Of a stretch of DNA of 64,000 bases, positions 14,569 through 22,167 are shown in pieces (the stretch's first letter is position 1; each line of letters opens with the position of its first letter). Below the pieces are notes generated by a model, which was not told the origin of the DNA, ran no database searches, and saw only the letters and a program-made list of their open reading frames with translations. The stretch is from positions 62,001 through 126,000 of the forward strand of contig CAZYDU010000002.1 of the NCBI GenBank assembly GCA_964646345.1, in the 5' to 3' direction. The position numbers were made by a program, and so were the translations under genes. The DNA comes from RGIG1681 sp964646345. Its GTDB lineage: Bacteria > Bacillota > Clostridia > Christensenellales > UBA1242.

Positions 14569-16140
14569 TTAATCCAACCCCAAGTAACTATTATAGGTTG
14601 TAACTTTATCATAAATAATAGTCTTATCAATTTCAATGATACGATTGGCAACAGTTTGCAAAAGTTCATGGTCCTGACTATTAAACAAAATTGGCGATTT
14701 ATAATTAATCATGCCCTTATTTAAACTTGTAATACTTTCAAGGTCAAGGTGGTTTGTTGGTTCATCGAACACCAAAACATTTGCACCAGATAGCATTACA
14801 CGAGCAAGCATACATCTTACCTTTTCGCCACCAGATATACAGTTAGCTTTCTTTTTTGCTTCTTCGCCTGAAAACAACATACGACCAAGCCAACTTCTTA
14901 AAAATGTTTGGTCCTTATCATCTGAAAATTGAGCAAGCCAATCAACAAGCGAAAAACCACAATCCTTAAAGAAGGCATCATTGTTTTCTGGTAAATAACC
15001 AACAGTTACAGTAGACCCCCACTCAAAGTTTCCACCATCAGCAGAATCTTCGCCCATTAATATTTTATAAAGCATAGTAACAACATTTGCATTCTGGCAA
15101 ATAAAAGCAATTTTATCGCCTTTATGAACAGTAAATGAAATATTTTCAAAAAATCCATTTTTGGTTAAATTTGTAACTCTTAAAATTTCATTTCCAACTT
15201 CACGATTTGGTTTAAAGTCAACATAAGGATATTTTCTAGAACTTGGTTTAATATCCACAAATTCGAGCTTATCAAGTTCTTTTTTACGACTCGTTGCCTG
15301 CTTACTTTTTGATGCATTAGCAGCAAATCTTGCAATAAACTCTTTAAGTTCTTTAGCTCTTTGTTCAGCTCTTTTGTTTTGTTCTTTTGCTTGACGTTGC
15401 AAAAGTTGACTTGTTTCATACCAGAAATCATAGTTTCCGACAAACATTTCAATTTTACCAAAATCAATATCACAAATATGAGTACAAATTTTATTTAAAA
15501 AGTAACGGTTATGCGAAACAACAATAACAAGGTTTTCAAAATCGATTAAGAAGTTTTCAAGCCAGTTAACAGTCTTAGCATCAAGGTTATTTGTAGGTTC
15601 GTCCAAAATCAAAATGTCAGGACTTTTAAAGAGTGCTTTAGCTAAAAGGACTTTGACTTTTAACTTTGGGTCTAAATCACGCATCATTACACCGAAAAAT
15701 TCTTCGCCAATTCCTAATTCATTTAAAAGGTTTTGAGCTTCACTTTCAGCTTCCCAACCCCCGATTTCCATAAACTCATTTTCAAGTTCTCCAGCTCTGA
15801 TACCATCAGCTTCTGTAAAATCAGGTTTAGCATAAAGAGCATCTTTTTCTTCCATAATAGCCATAAGCCTTTCATGACCATGCATAACAGTTGATAAAAC
15901 TGTATAATCGTCCCATGCCTTTTGGTCTTGAACTAAGAAACTAAGCCTTTTTCCACGTTCAATAACGATATCTCCTGAACTTGGTTCAATTTGTTTAGTA
16001 ATAAGCTTCAAAAATGTAGATTTACCAGCACCATTAGCACCAATAATACCATAGCAGTTTCCGCTTTCAAATTTTAAATTTACATCTTCAAACAGAACTC
16101 TACCGCCGAATTGAAGTCTAACATTATTAACATTAATCAT
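14569..16140 (-). CDS. ABC-F family ATPase (YkpA/YbiT-like)
   Basis: 523 aa with two ABC domains in one chain and no membrane segments, the ABC-F layout. Domain 1 has Walker A GANGAGKS (about 34-41), a divergent signature before KVKVLLAKALF, and DEPTNNLDA; domain 2 has SGGEKVRCMLARVML and DEPTNHLD. The two are joined by a charged helical linker rich in Lys, Glu and Arg (about 240-300). ABC-F proteins act on the ribosome E site, in translation or antibiotic protection. The pattern fits the housekeeping YkpA/YbiT group better than resistance proteins. AGGAG lies upstream of ATG 16140. Confidence 0.9.
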   Translation of the reverse strand: MINVNNVRLQFGGRVLFEDVNLKFESGNCYGIIGANGAGKSTFLKLITKQIEPSSGDIVIERGKRLSFLVQDQKAWDDYTVLSTVMHGHERLMAIMEEKDALYAKPDFTEADGIRAGELENEFMEIGGWEAESEAQNLLNELGIGEEFFGVMMRDLDPKLKVKVLLAKALFKSPDILILDEPTNNLDAKTVNWLENFLIDFENLVIVVSHNRYFLNKICTHICDIDFGKIEMFVGNYDFWYETSQLLQRQAKEQNKRAEQRAKELKEFIARFAANASKSKQATSRKKELDKLEFVDIKPSSRKYPYVDFKPNREVGNEILRVTNLTKNGFFENISFTVHKGDKIAFICQNANVVTMLYKILMGEDSADGGNFEWGSTVTVGYLPENNDAFFKDCGFSLVDWLAQFSDDKDQTFLRSWLGRMLFSGEEAKKKANCISGGEKVRCMLARVMLSGANVLVFDEPTNHLDLESITSLNKGMINYKSPILFNSQDHELLQTVANRIIEIDKTIIYDKVTTYNSYLGLD

Positions 16141-16267
16141 TAATTCACACTACTCCTATTATAATAACCATATTATAAATGATTTATTCAAACCTTGTCA
16201 ATGGAAAAAGCTTAAATAAAAAGTATATAAATTTTTCTTTTGTCAAAGATTAAATTAGGAGTAAATT

Positions 16268-16798
16268 ATGCAAAATAACAATCAAAGTGTACAAAATAAA
16301 AGAAATAATCCTTGGTGGACAGTGAAACACAAATGGTGGATTGATTCTTTATTATTTATTCTAGGCACAATACTTCTAGGTGGACTTGCAACTCTCCTTG
16401 GCGGAAAAATGTTCAATTTTCAAAATTATAAAATGCCACCGGCAACTGCACCAAAAATTGTCTTCCCTATTTTTTGGTCAATTATTTATATTGCAATCGG
16501 TGTATCAACCTTTTTAATGTGGCGTGATAAAGAAATAAAAAGCAAAGACAGAAAACTAAATTTAATCCTTTATTTTATTCATATGTTTTTCAATGTATTA
16601 TGGCCATTATTTTTCTTTAGATTAAATCTCCCAATTTTTTCTTGTGTATGGCTAGTGTTTGTTATCGCAAGTGCATGTATTGTTATGTATCGATATTTTT
16701 ATTGTAATTTACCCGCCGGGATAATTTTCAACGTCTATACACTTTGGCTTATATATGCCATGTATTTAAACCTTGGATTAGTACTTATTAATTTCTAA
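16268..16798 (+). CDS. tspO: TspO/MBR family membrane protein
   Basis: This 176-aa protein has five predicted membrane helices and the TspO signatures: a GGLATLLGG helix, APKIVFPIFWSIIYIAIGVSTFLMW, FFNVLWPLFFF and a final YTLWLIYAMYLNLG. TspO proteins bind tetrapyrroles or sterol-like ligands in membranes and are linked to stress and porphyrin handling. It has an extra Trp-rich N-terminal extension of about 30 residues (NPWWTVKHKWW). TTAGGAG precedes the ATG. Confidence 0.9.
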   Translation: MQNNNQSVQNKRNNPWWTVKHKWWIDSLLFILGTILLGGLATLLGGKMFNFQNYKMPPATAPKIVFPIFWSIIYIAIGVSTFLMWRDKEIKSKDRKLNLILYFIHMFFNVLWPLFFFRLNLPIFSCVWLVFVIASACIVMYRYFYCNLPAGIIFNVYTLWLIYAMYLNLGLVLINF

Positions 16799-16857
16799 AA
16801 AAACGCAGAATTGGTTAAATTTTTCCGAAATTATGTCAATTTTTAAAGAAACACAAA

Positions 16858-16885
16858 GAAAAAATCGCAATTTCTTGCGATTTTT
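16858..16885. terminator. Bidirectional terminator between tspO and metG
   Basis: AAAAATCGCAA-TTTC-TTGCGATTTTT has T runs on both strands and sits between convergent genes. Confidence 0.85.
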
Positions 16886-16894
16886 CTTTATTAA

Positions 16895-18976
16895 TTATTC
16901 ATTAATTTCTAATTGACTTGGGTGTTTTTTAAAGAAATCAAATCTAGCTTCAATAAATTTTGGTTTATGATTTTGCTTGTTTTCAAACCAATTATAAATT
17001 GGTTCATTACATCTATCATATTCAAATATTGATTCATCAACATTTAAATACTTTGCAACATTCTCGATAGAACTTGGAGCAACCGAGTGAAGCATAACCA
17101 TTGCAACCTTTGCATAGTGCAATGTGTTAACTATACACATTTTCTCTTTTTCTTTGTCAGTAGCATCAAAATTCTTAGTCCAATATTTATTAATATTTCT
17201 TAAAAAGCTATCTAACTCGTACATGCACAAATGAAATTTATTTTCCATCATACACTTTTCAAATTTCAAAATTGACATCTCACATTCCAAGCTAACCTGT
17301 TCATCAATTTCTCCATAAGGAATAATACCATCAAAATCTTTTTGCCATGTGTAAAACAAAGTTCTAAGCGTTCTATTATAAACATTAGTCAACAAATTAC
17401 CATCTTTAACAACTGGGTCAACATCATCTGGTTTTGCTTCTGGGTCAAAAACTTTTGGATTAAATGAAGATGATGTATTACCAACCGAAAGAGCCAAGAA
17501 ATGTGCTCGGAGTTGTTCATGTGTATAATAATTCAATAACTCATCAGCCATAGGTGGTTTTATCGCACCTGAAGAACTTGCTTTATTACCCATAAACAAA
17601 GAGTGCTTGTTAACAATAAGTTGACTAATTTGCAAATCCCCTTCATCTGCATCAACTTTTGGTTTGCCTTTTTGAGTCGCAAGCCACATAGCGTGCTGTG
17701 CTGGACCATAAAAGTAAGTGTTATCTTCCCCTAAAATTTGATAAACTTTTGCATCTTTACTACACCAATACTTTTTCCATTCATCTTCAGGGAAACCAAA
17801 ATGTTTTAAATAAGTTCTAGTAAACGAAATAGGAGCCCACAAAGATTCAGGCCAGCAATAAAATGTTAAATCTTTTAAACCATCTTTTTCAGGAACAGGA
17901 ACACCCCATGAAATATTGCCAGACAATCTGAATGGAACAAGAGTTTTTCCAGTTCTATAACGTATTGCACCTGACGAAATCGCTTCGATTTTTTCTTCCG
18001 GAGCAACTTCACTTTTCTCCCAATCTGGAGTTTGTTTCCCTGATAAAATCTCACAAGCCTTTTCTCTATCTTCCAAACAATCAAAAGTTATAACAAAACT
18101 AGCTTTACTTTTATCTTCAAATTGAGTAAATTTTGGAAGTTTATCAGCAATTTTATTGAAATCTTCCATAAATTCACGTTTGATATATATTTCAGGTTTT
18201 TTCAAAAATTCTTTAATCTCTTTTGTAACAAATTCACGAGTTGGGGTTTTTGTTTCCAACACATTTATCCAATCTTTTAAAATGTCAGTATAATTTTGAA
18301 GATTAAAATACCAATTTTCAATTTTCCTAAGTTCTGGCTTGGTTCCCGACAAAGTCGAAACCGGGTCAATGAGTTGTTCTGGTAAATATTGATGCCCCAA
18401 ATCACATTCATCTGCATATCCTTTTTCACTTTTGCAACCATCTATTGGACATTTTCCAATAACCTGTCTGCCATTCAAAAAACTCTTAGCTTTTGTATCA
18501 TAGAATTGATAAGTTGCCATTTTCGAAAGTGTACCATTATTATAAAGCATTTCAAAAAACTCATCACTAACTTTTTTATGCATTTCCTTAGCTTCGCCAA
18601 TAGCAGAACCTTCAAACCAATCAAATCCGATTTCATATTTTTTTATAGTTTCAATATGGTTTTTATTATATTCTGAAACCATATCTTCAATAGTTCCCTT
18701 ATAACCATCAGCAACCCTTTTTCTGTAAGTTTCAAGTGCAGGAGAACCATAGCAATCCGTGCCAGAAACAAAAATTACATTTTCTTTGCCAAGCTTATCT
18801 TTCAAAAATCTTGCTATAAAATCAGCATAAACCATCATGCCACAAACATGACCATAATGCAGATTTTTATTACCATAAGGCATACCGGCAGTAACTATTG
18901 CACGCTTTGGAAACTTTGGACGATTTTCTTTCATTCGTCCAACCACTTCTCTCATTTTTTCTAAATCCATTCCCAT
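16895..18976 (-). CDS. metG: Methionyl-tRNA synthetase, divergent
   Basis: 693 aa. Class I core: VTAGMPYGNKNLHYGHVCGMM (HIGH-type motif about residues 37-42), Zn-knuckle-like Cys cluster CPIDGC...ECDLGHQYLPEQLIDP, and MetRS-type SWGVPVP. Several usual residues differ: the TDxHG segment reads GTDCYGSP, the WFDAPIGY segment reads CWPESLWAPISF, and KMSKS reads GNKASSS. An alpha-helical anticodon domain follows (LLTNVYNRTLRTLFY, about 555 onward); there is no obvious C-terminal tRNA-binding appendix. AAGGAG precedes ATG 18976. A leader with attenuator structure lies upstream. It is either the housekeeping enzyme of a divergent lineage or a paralogue. Confidence 0.85.
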   Translation of the reverse strand: MGMDLEKMREVVGRMKENRPKFPKRAIVTAGMPYGNKNLHYGHVCGMMVYADFIARFLKDKLGKENVIFVSGTDCYGSPALETYRKRVADGYKGTIEDMVSEYNKNHIETIKKYEIGFDWFEGSAIGEAKEMHKKVSDEFFEMLYNNGTLSKMATYQFYDTKAKSFLNGRQVIGKCPIDGCKSEKGYADECDLGHQYLPEQLIDPVSTLSGTKPELRKIENWYFNLQNYTDILKDWINVLETKTPTREFVTKEIKEFLKKPEIYIKREFMEDFNKIADKLPKFTQFEDKSKASFVITFDCLEDREKACEILSGKQTPDWEKSEVAPEEKIEAISSGAIRYRTGKTLVPFRLSGNISWGVPVPEKDGLKDLTFYCWPESLWAPISFTRTYLKHFGFPEDEWKKYWCSKDAKVYQILGEDNTYFYGPAQHAMWLATQKGKPKVDADEGDLQISQLIVNKHSLFMGNKASSSGAIKPPMADELLNYYTHEQLRAHFLALSVGNTSSSFNPKVFDPEAKPDDVDPVVKDGNLLTNVYNRTLRTLFYTWQKDFDGIIPYGEIDEQVSLECEMSILKFEKCMMENKFHLCMYELDSFLRNINKYWTKNFDATDKEKEKMCIVNTLHYAKVAMVMLHSVAPSSIENVAKYLNVDESIFEYDRCNEPIYNWFENKQNHKPKFIEARFDFFKKHPSQLEINE

Positions 18977-18989
18977 AATATCTCCTTAA

Positions 18990-19111
18990 AATAAAAAATC
19001 ATCAAGCATGTTGCTTGACGACTTATTTCACAAGCAACAAAAAGCTTGCGTAGAAATTTTCTACACAAATTAAAATTGTTGTTGTTGCTTGAATATATTT
19101 TTAACTTTCAT
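18990..19111 (-). promoter_or_regulatory. Attenuator leader of metG with a 13-aa leader peptide
   Basis: Read on the minus strand, four segments lie in order: CAAGCAAC (19091-19084), GTTGCTTG (19038-19031), CAAGCAAC (19017-19010) and TGCTTGA (19008-19002). Segments 3 and 4 form a stem followed by GATTTTTTAT, an intrinsic terminator ahead of metG. Segments 2 and 3 pair over 8 bp and would prevent it; segments 1 and 2 pair over 8 bp and would restore it. A leader ORF, MKVKNIFKQQQQF, starts at ATG 19111 and covers segment 1 with its Gln codons. This matches trp-type attenuation. Confidence 0.6.
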
Positions 19112-19117
19112 AACTTT

Positions 19118-19146
19118 ATGATACCCCATAAAAAAACTATTGTCAA
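19118..19146 (-). promoter_or_regulatory. Promoter of the metG leader
   Basis: TTGACA (19146-19141) and TATCAT (19123-19118) have a 17-bp spacer. The expected start falls on the A of leader-peptide ATG 19111, six bases past the -10 box. Confidence 0.7.
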
Positions 19147-19188
19147 GAAAAAGCATAATTTTTTAGGATAAACGTTCCAAAACAAAAC

Positions 19189-19929
19189 TTAATCCATTGC
19201 TTTTTCTTCGTCTTCATCTTCCTTTTTAGGTTCAGCATCTTCTGACTGTCCATGTTTATCTTGATGTTCTTCCGTTTCGTTTTCTGTCTCTGTTTTATTT
19301 TCAGGCTTTTTATCAGAATTTTCCGAACCAAGAGTATTCAATGTGCCATTTTTTAACGTTGTTTTTACCGAAAATTTAAAAAACAATGAAGGCTCGCTCT
19401 TTGGTTCGAAATAATTACCCGATATCTTAGAAAGTTTATAACCAACTTTCTCAATAGGATTAGCACCTTGTAAATCTCTCATTTCTTCTTGTTTTTCATT
19501 TATATAGTTTTGTTTTATTTCATTACACTTAGCTTCAGCAAATTCAGACATTTCAAGTATTGACATACCCTGTCCTTTTAAGTCTTTTAAAACAGCGATA
19601 ATATTTTGATTAAACTCCGTTTCTTGTGGTTCTCCATACAAATAATAGATTATATTACCAGGACTCATTAATAATTTCCAAGGTAATTTTGCTTCATTTG
19701 GCATTACAACTCCAGCCCCTTCAGAATCTTTCTCGTTACCATTTTCTTTTTCCCATTTTTCAAGTTTTTTGAGACATTTTTTTTCTTCATCAACTAACTC
19801 TTTTTCTTTACCAGTAGCTTTCATTTTTCTTAAATATTCAACGAAATCTTCTCCGCCTGAAAGTCCAGTCCATGGAGCATCTTGATGATAAAGATGTTCA
19901 AACTCACTATTTCTTTTTTCTTCAGCCAT
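19189..19929 (-). CDS. Conserved-looking cytoplasmic protein after gmk, unknown function
   Basis: I use ATG 19929 (MAEEKRNSEF...), six bases after AAGGGAG; ATG 19935 abuts the ribosome site and the track start at 19947 overlaps gmk. The protein is about 246 aa and hydrophilic, with a helical N-terminal half (FVEYLRKMKATGKEKELVDEEKK) and a very acidic low-complexity tail from about residue 205 (Glu/Lys/Asp). No family was recognised. It is cotranscribed with gmk. Confidence 0.7.
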   Translation of the reverse strand: MAEEKRNSEFEHLYHQDAPWTGLSGGEDFVEYLRKMKATGKEKELVDEEKKCLKKLEKWEKENGNEKDSEGAGVVMPNEAKLPWKLLMSPGNIIYYLYGEPQETEFNQNIIAVLKDLKGQGMSILEMSEFAEAKCNEIKQNYINEKQEEMRDLQGANPIEKVGYKLSKISGNYFEPKSEPSLFFKFSVKTTLKNGTLNTLGSENSDKKPENKTETENETEEHQDKHGQSEDAEPKKEDEDEEKAMD

Positions 19930-19940
19930 AGCCATCTCCC

Positions 19941-20573
19941 TTAACAATCAGAAGTATCAAAACCAATCAAATTATAATAATCATTTAAAACTCTTGATGC
20001 ACACAAATGTTCACTTTCAATAATTGAAATAACTTCATCAACTGCCTGTTCAACCTTGTCATTTATAACAATATAATCATATGTTCCAGCAAGTCGAATC
20101 TCGGTCTCCGCTTTTTTCAGTCTTTTTTCAATCACTTCAGGAGAATCTGTATTTCTTCCCACTAAACGTTCTTTTAAAGCATCTAAACTTGGTGGTGCAA
20201 CAAAAATTGACACACAATTCGGCATTTTTTCTTTAATTTGTTTAGCCCCATTAACATCAATTTCCAAAACTACGTCTTTACCTTGATTAATTTTCTCTAA
20301 AACAACATCTTTTGGTGTACCATAGAAATTTCCAACATATTCATTGTATTCAAGAAGATTATCTCTATCTAATTCCTTCAAAAATTGTTCCTTAGCTACA
20401 AAATAATAATCCACTCCATTTTTTTCGCCTTCACGAATACCACGTGTGGTCATTGAAATAGAAAAATATAATTTATCTCCAAGTTTGTCAAACACACCTT
20501 TCCTAACAGTACCCTTACCAACACCACTTGGTCCAGAAAAAACTATCAATAAACCTTTTTTATCAAAACGCAT
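19941..20573 (-). CDS. gmk: Guanylate kinase
   Basis: 210 aa, the usual length. P-loop FSGPSGVGKGT (12-22), GMP-binding SMTTRGIREGEKNGVDYYFV (about 40-59), EYNEYVGNFYGTP and the LID-type ERLVGRNTDSPEVIEKRL. Phosphorylates GMP to GDP with ATP in purine nucleotide synthesis. GAAGGGG precedes ATG 20573. The downstream unknown gene follows almost without a gap. Confidence 0.97.
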   Translation of the reverse strand: MRFDKKGLLIVFSGPSGVGKGTVRKGVFDKLGDKLYFSISMTTRGIREGEKNGVDYYFVAKEQFLKELDRDNLLEYNEYVGNFYGTPKDVVLEKINQGKDVVLEIDVNGAKQIKEKMPNCVSIFVAPPSLDALKERLVGRNTDSPEVIEKRLKKAETEIRLAGTYDYIVINDKVEQAVDEVISIIESEHLCASRVLNDYYNLIGFDTSDC

Positions 20574-20679
20574 AAAAACCCCTTCTTTTTATTTTATTAT
20601 ATCACAAAAAAAATTAATTTATCAAGCAAAGTATCAAACATATAAAATTTGTTCAAAATAAATATTAAGCTTATCTTTC

Positions 20680-20708
20680 TTGACTTTAAAAATTAAATTA
20701 GATATAAT
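20680..20708 (+). promoter_or_regulatory. Promoter of the ASCH-domain gene
   Basis: TTGACT (20680-20685) and TATAAT (20703-20708) have a 17-bp spacer, about 35 bp before ATG 20743 with AAGGTGG between. Confidence 0.75.
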
Positions 20709-20742
20709 TAACCCATAAAAAAGAAAACTAATAAGGTGGATT

Positions 20743-21099
20743 ATGAAAGATATTTATACAATCATTCTCGATAGCGACATTTTTGAAAAAGTTGTTTCAG
20801 GCAAAAAAACTATACAACTCGAAATTAACGATAACAAACACAAGGTTTTAGCCGTTGGAAATCAACTAACGTTTGTATGCGACAACAATGACGAACACAA
20901 AGAAGTTAAAGCCGTTATCGAAAATCTTTTGTATTTTGGAAATATAAAAGAAGCTGTTGAAACTCTAGGCAAAGAACCATGTGGTTTTAGACCAAGTGCA
21001 ACCTATGATAAAGCTTCTGATGTATTCATGGTCGGCGAAGATTATGAAAATATTGAAAAATACGGAATAGTTGCTATGGTATTCAAAACCATGGAGTAA
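20743..21099 (+). CDS. ASCH-domain (PUA-like fold) protein
   Basis: 118 aa. The layout KVVSGKKTIQLEINDNKHKVLAVGNQLTFV (about 15-45), then short strands and YGIVAMVFK at the end, is that of ASCH-type proteins, which use a PUA-like RNA-binding fold. The GKKT and GNQLTF positions correspond to the conserved G-K-K/R-T and GD-x-I-x-F motifs. Some ASCH proteins hydrolyse modified nucleosides; the substrate here is unknown. Monocistronic with its own promoter and terminator. Confidence 0.75.
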   Translation: MKDIYTIILDSDIFEKVVSGKKTIQLEINDNKHKVLAVGNQLTFVCDNNDEHKEVKAVIENLLYFGNIKEAVETLGKEPCGFRPSATYDKASDVFMVGEDYENIEKYGIVAMVFKTME

Positions 21100-21125
21100 C
21101 ATTCAATCCAACACCAACTAAAATT

Positions 21126-21156
21126 AAAAAGCATGCAATTAAACATGCTTTTTTCA
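21126..21156 (+). terminator. Terminator of the ASCH-domain gene
   Basis: AAAAAGCATG...CATGCTTTTTT. The following interval to 21312 shows nothing beyond AT-rich sequence. Confidence 0.8.
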
Positions 21157-21312
21157 ATGCAAAAATAATTTTTAACAACTCAAAATTTGTGTTATATAAC
21201 CAATGTTTATATTATTAGATTAATAATACTGTCTAAAATTTACGTAATAATAAAATATATTAGCTCAATTCCCCATTAATTTGTCAAATCTTGATTTTTT
21301 TTCAAAAAATAC

Positions 21313-21341
21313 TAGACAAACGATAAAATAATAATTATAAT
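21313..21341 (+). promoter_or_regulatory. Promoter of tRNA-Leu
   Basis: TAGACA (21313-21318) and TATAAT (21336-21341) have a 17-bp spacer, 37 bp before the tRNA. Confidence 0.7.
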
Positions 21342-21377
21342 GTAAATCGTAATTTGAAAAAATTACAACTCCCTTTT

Positions 21378-21461
21378 GCGAGGATGGCGGAATGGCAGAC
21401 GCGGTCGTTTAAGGGGCGGCTTACGCAAGTAGTGAGGGTTCGACCCCCTTTCCTCGCACCA
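21378..21461 (+). tRNA. tRNA-Leu (AAG)
   Basis: Acceptor GCGAGGA pairs with TCCTCGC, followed by CCA. The long variable arm is that of a class II tRNA. The anticodon stem GTCGT/GCGGC closes loop TTAAGGG, giving anticodon AAG for CUU/CUC Leu codons. The anticodon stem has two G-U pairs. An alternative register (TAA) does not pair as well. Confidence 0.85.
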
Positions 21462-21467
21462 AAATAA

Positions 21468-21501
21468 GAAATCAATCCAAAATGGGTTGATTTTTTATTT
21501 T
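21468..21501 (+). terminator. Terminator after tRNA-Leu
   Basis: AATCAATCC-AAAAT-GGGTTGATT followed by TTTTATTTT. Confidence 0.85.
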
Positions 21502-21552
21502 ACATAAAATCAAAATTCTAGACTATATCTTCTATTATTTCTTATTAAAAAC

Positions 21553-22080
21553 TCACAAACAAAGCAACTTGTTTTTATACACCTTATAATACCCCATTAC
21601 CTTATTTAAGTAATTCAACGTTTCAGGATATGAAATCAAATCTCTACTAATTCGTCCATTTTCAATCCAATCCAAAACCTTTGTTTCACCAGCATTATAA
21701 GCACAAACAACTGTCTCTATATCATTAAATTTATCAAATAAATATCTTAAATAAAAGCAACCAAACTCAATATTAACTTTTGGCTCAAATAAATTTTCCT
21801 TATTGTATTCCACACCAAGTTCTTCAGCTATCCATTTTGCAGTACTTGGCAAAATTTGCATAAGTCCCAACGCACCACTACTTGAAACTGCATTTTTATT
21901 AAAATCACTCTCCTGTTTAATAACAGCATAAACAAGTGCAATCTCTAAGTCATAATTATCACAATTTGTAAGCACAAGATTTTTGTATTTTTTAGGAAAG
22001 ATTATATAGTTAACAAAAATGGCAACAAAAAAAAGAATAACTACACTAAATAAAAAGATAAAATAAATCTTCTTTTTCAT
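21553..22080 (-). CDS. Lytic transglycosylase (SLT domain)
   Basis: 175 aa from ATG 22080. An N-terminal membrane anchor (about 1-28) is followed by an SLT/Slt70-type domain: catalytic Glu in VIKQESDFNKNAVSSSGALGLMQILPSTA (about 56-84), then AYNAGETKVLDW. Cleaves peptidoglycan glycan strands between MurNAc and GlcNAc outside the membrane. There is no ribosome site; instead TTGCTA-18 bp-TATACT ends six bases before the ATG, so the mRNA is probably leaderless. A TTG at 22116 would need translation through the promoter. Confidence 0.92.
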   Translation of the reverse strand: MKKKIYFIFLFSVVILFFVAIFVNYIIFPKKYKNLVLTNCDNYDLEIALVYAVIKQESDFNKNAVSSSGALGLMQILPSTAKWIAEELGVEYNKENLFEPKVNIEFGCFYLRYLFDKFNDIETVVCAYNAGETKVLDWIENGRISRDLISYPETLNYLNKVMGYYKVYKNKLLCL

Positions 22081-22167
22081 ACAAATAGTATATGTTATTC
22101 TTTTTATTTTTAGCAAATTGGCAACAAAAATATTAAAGCTAAAATTTAACTTTATTATTTAATTTAA

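Noticed and set aside
16895..18976. T-box ahead of metG
   Set aside because: No AGGGTGGNACCGCG-type motif; the segment pairing fits attenuation instead.
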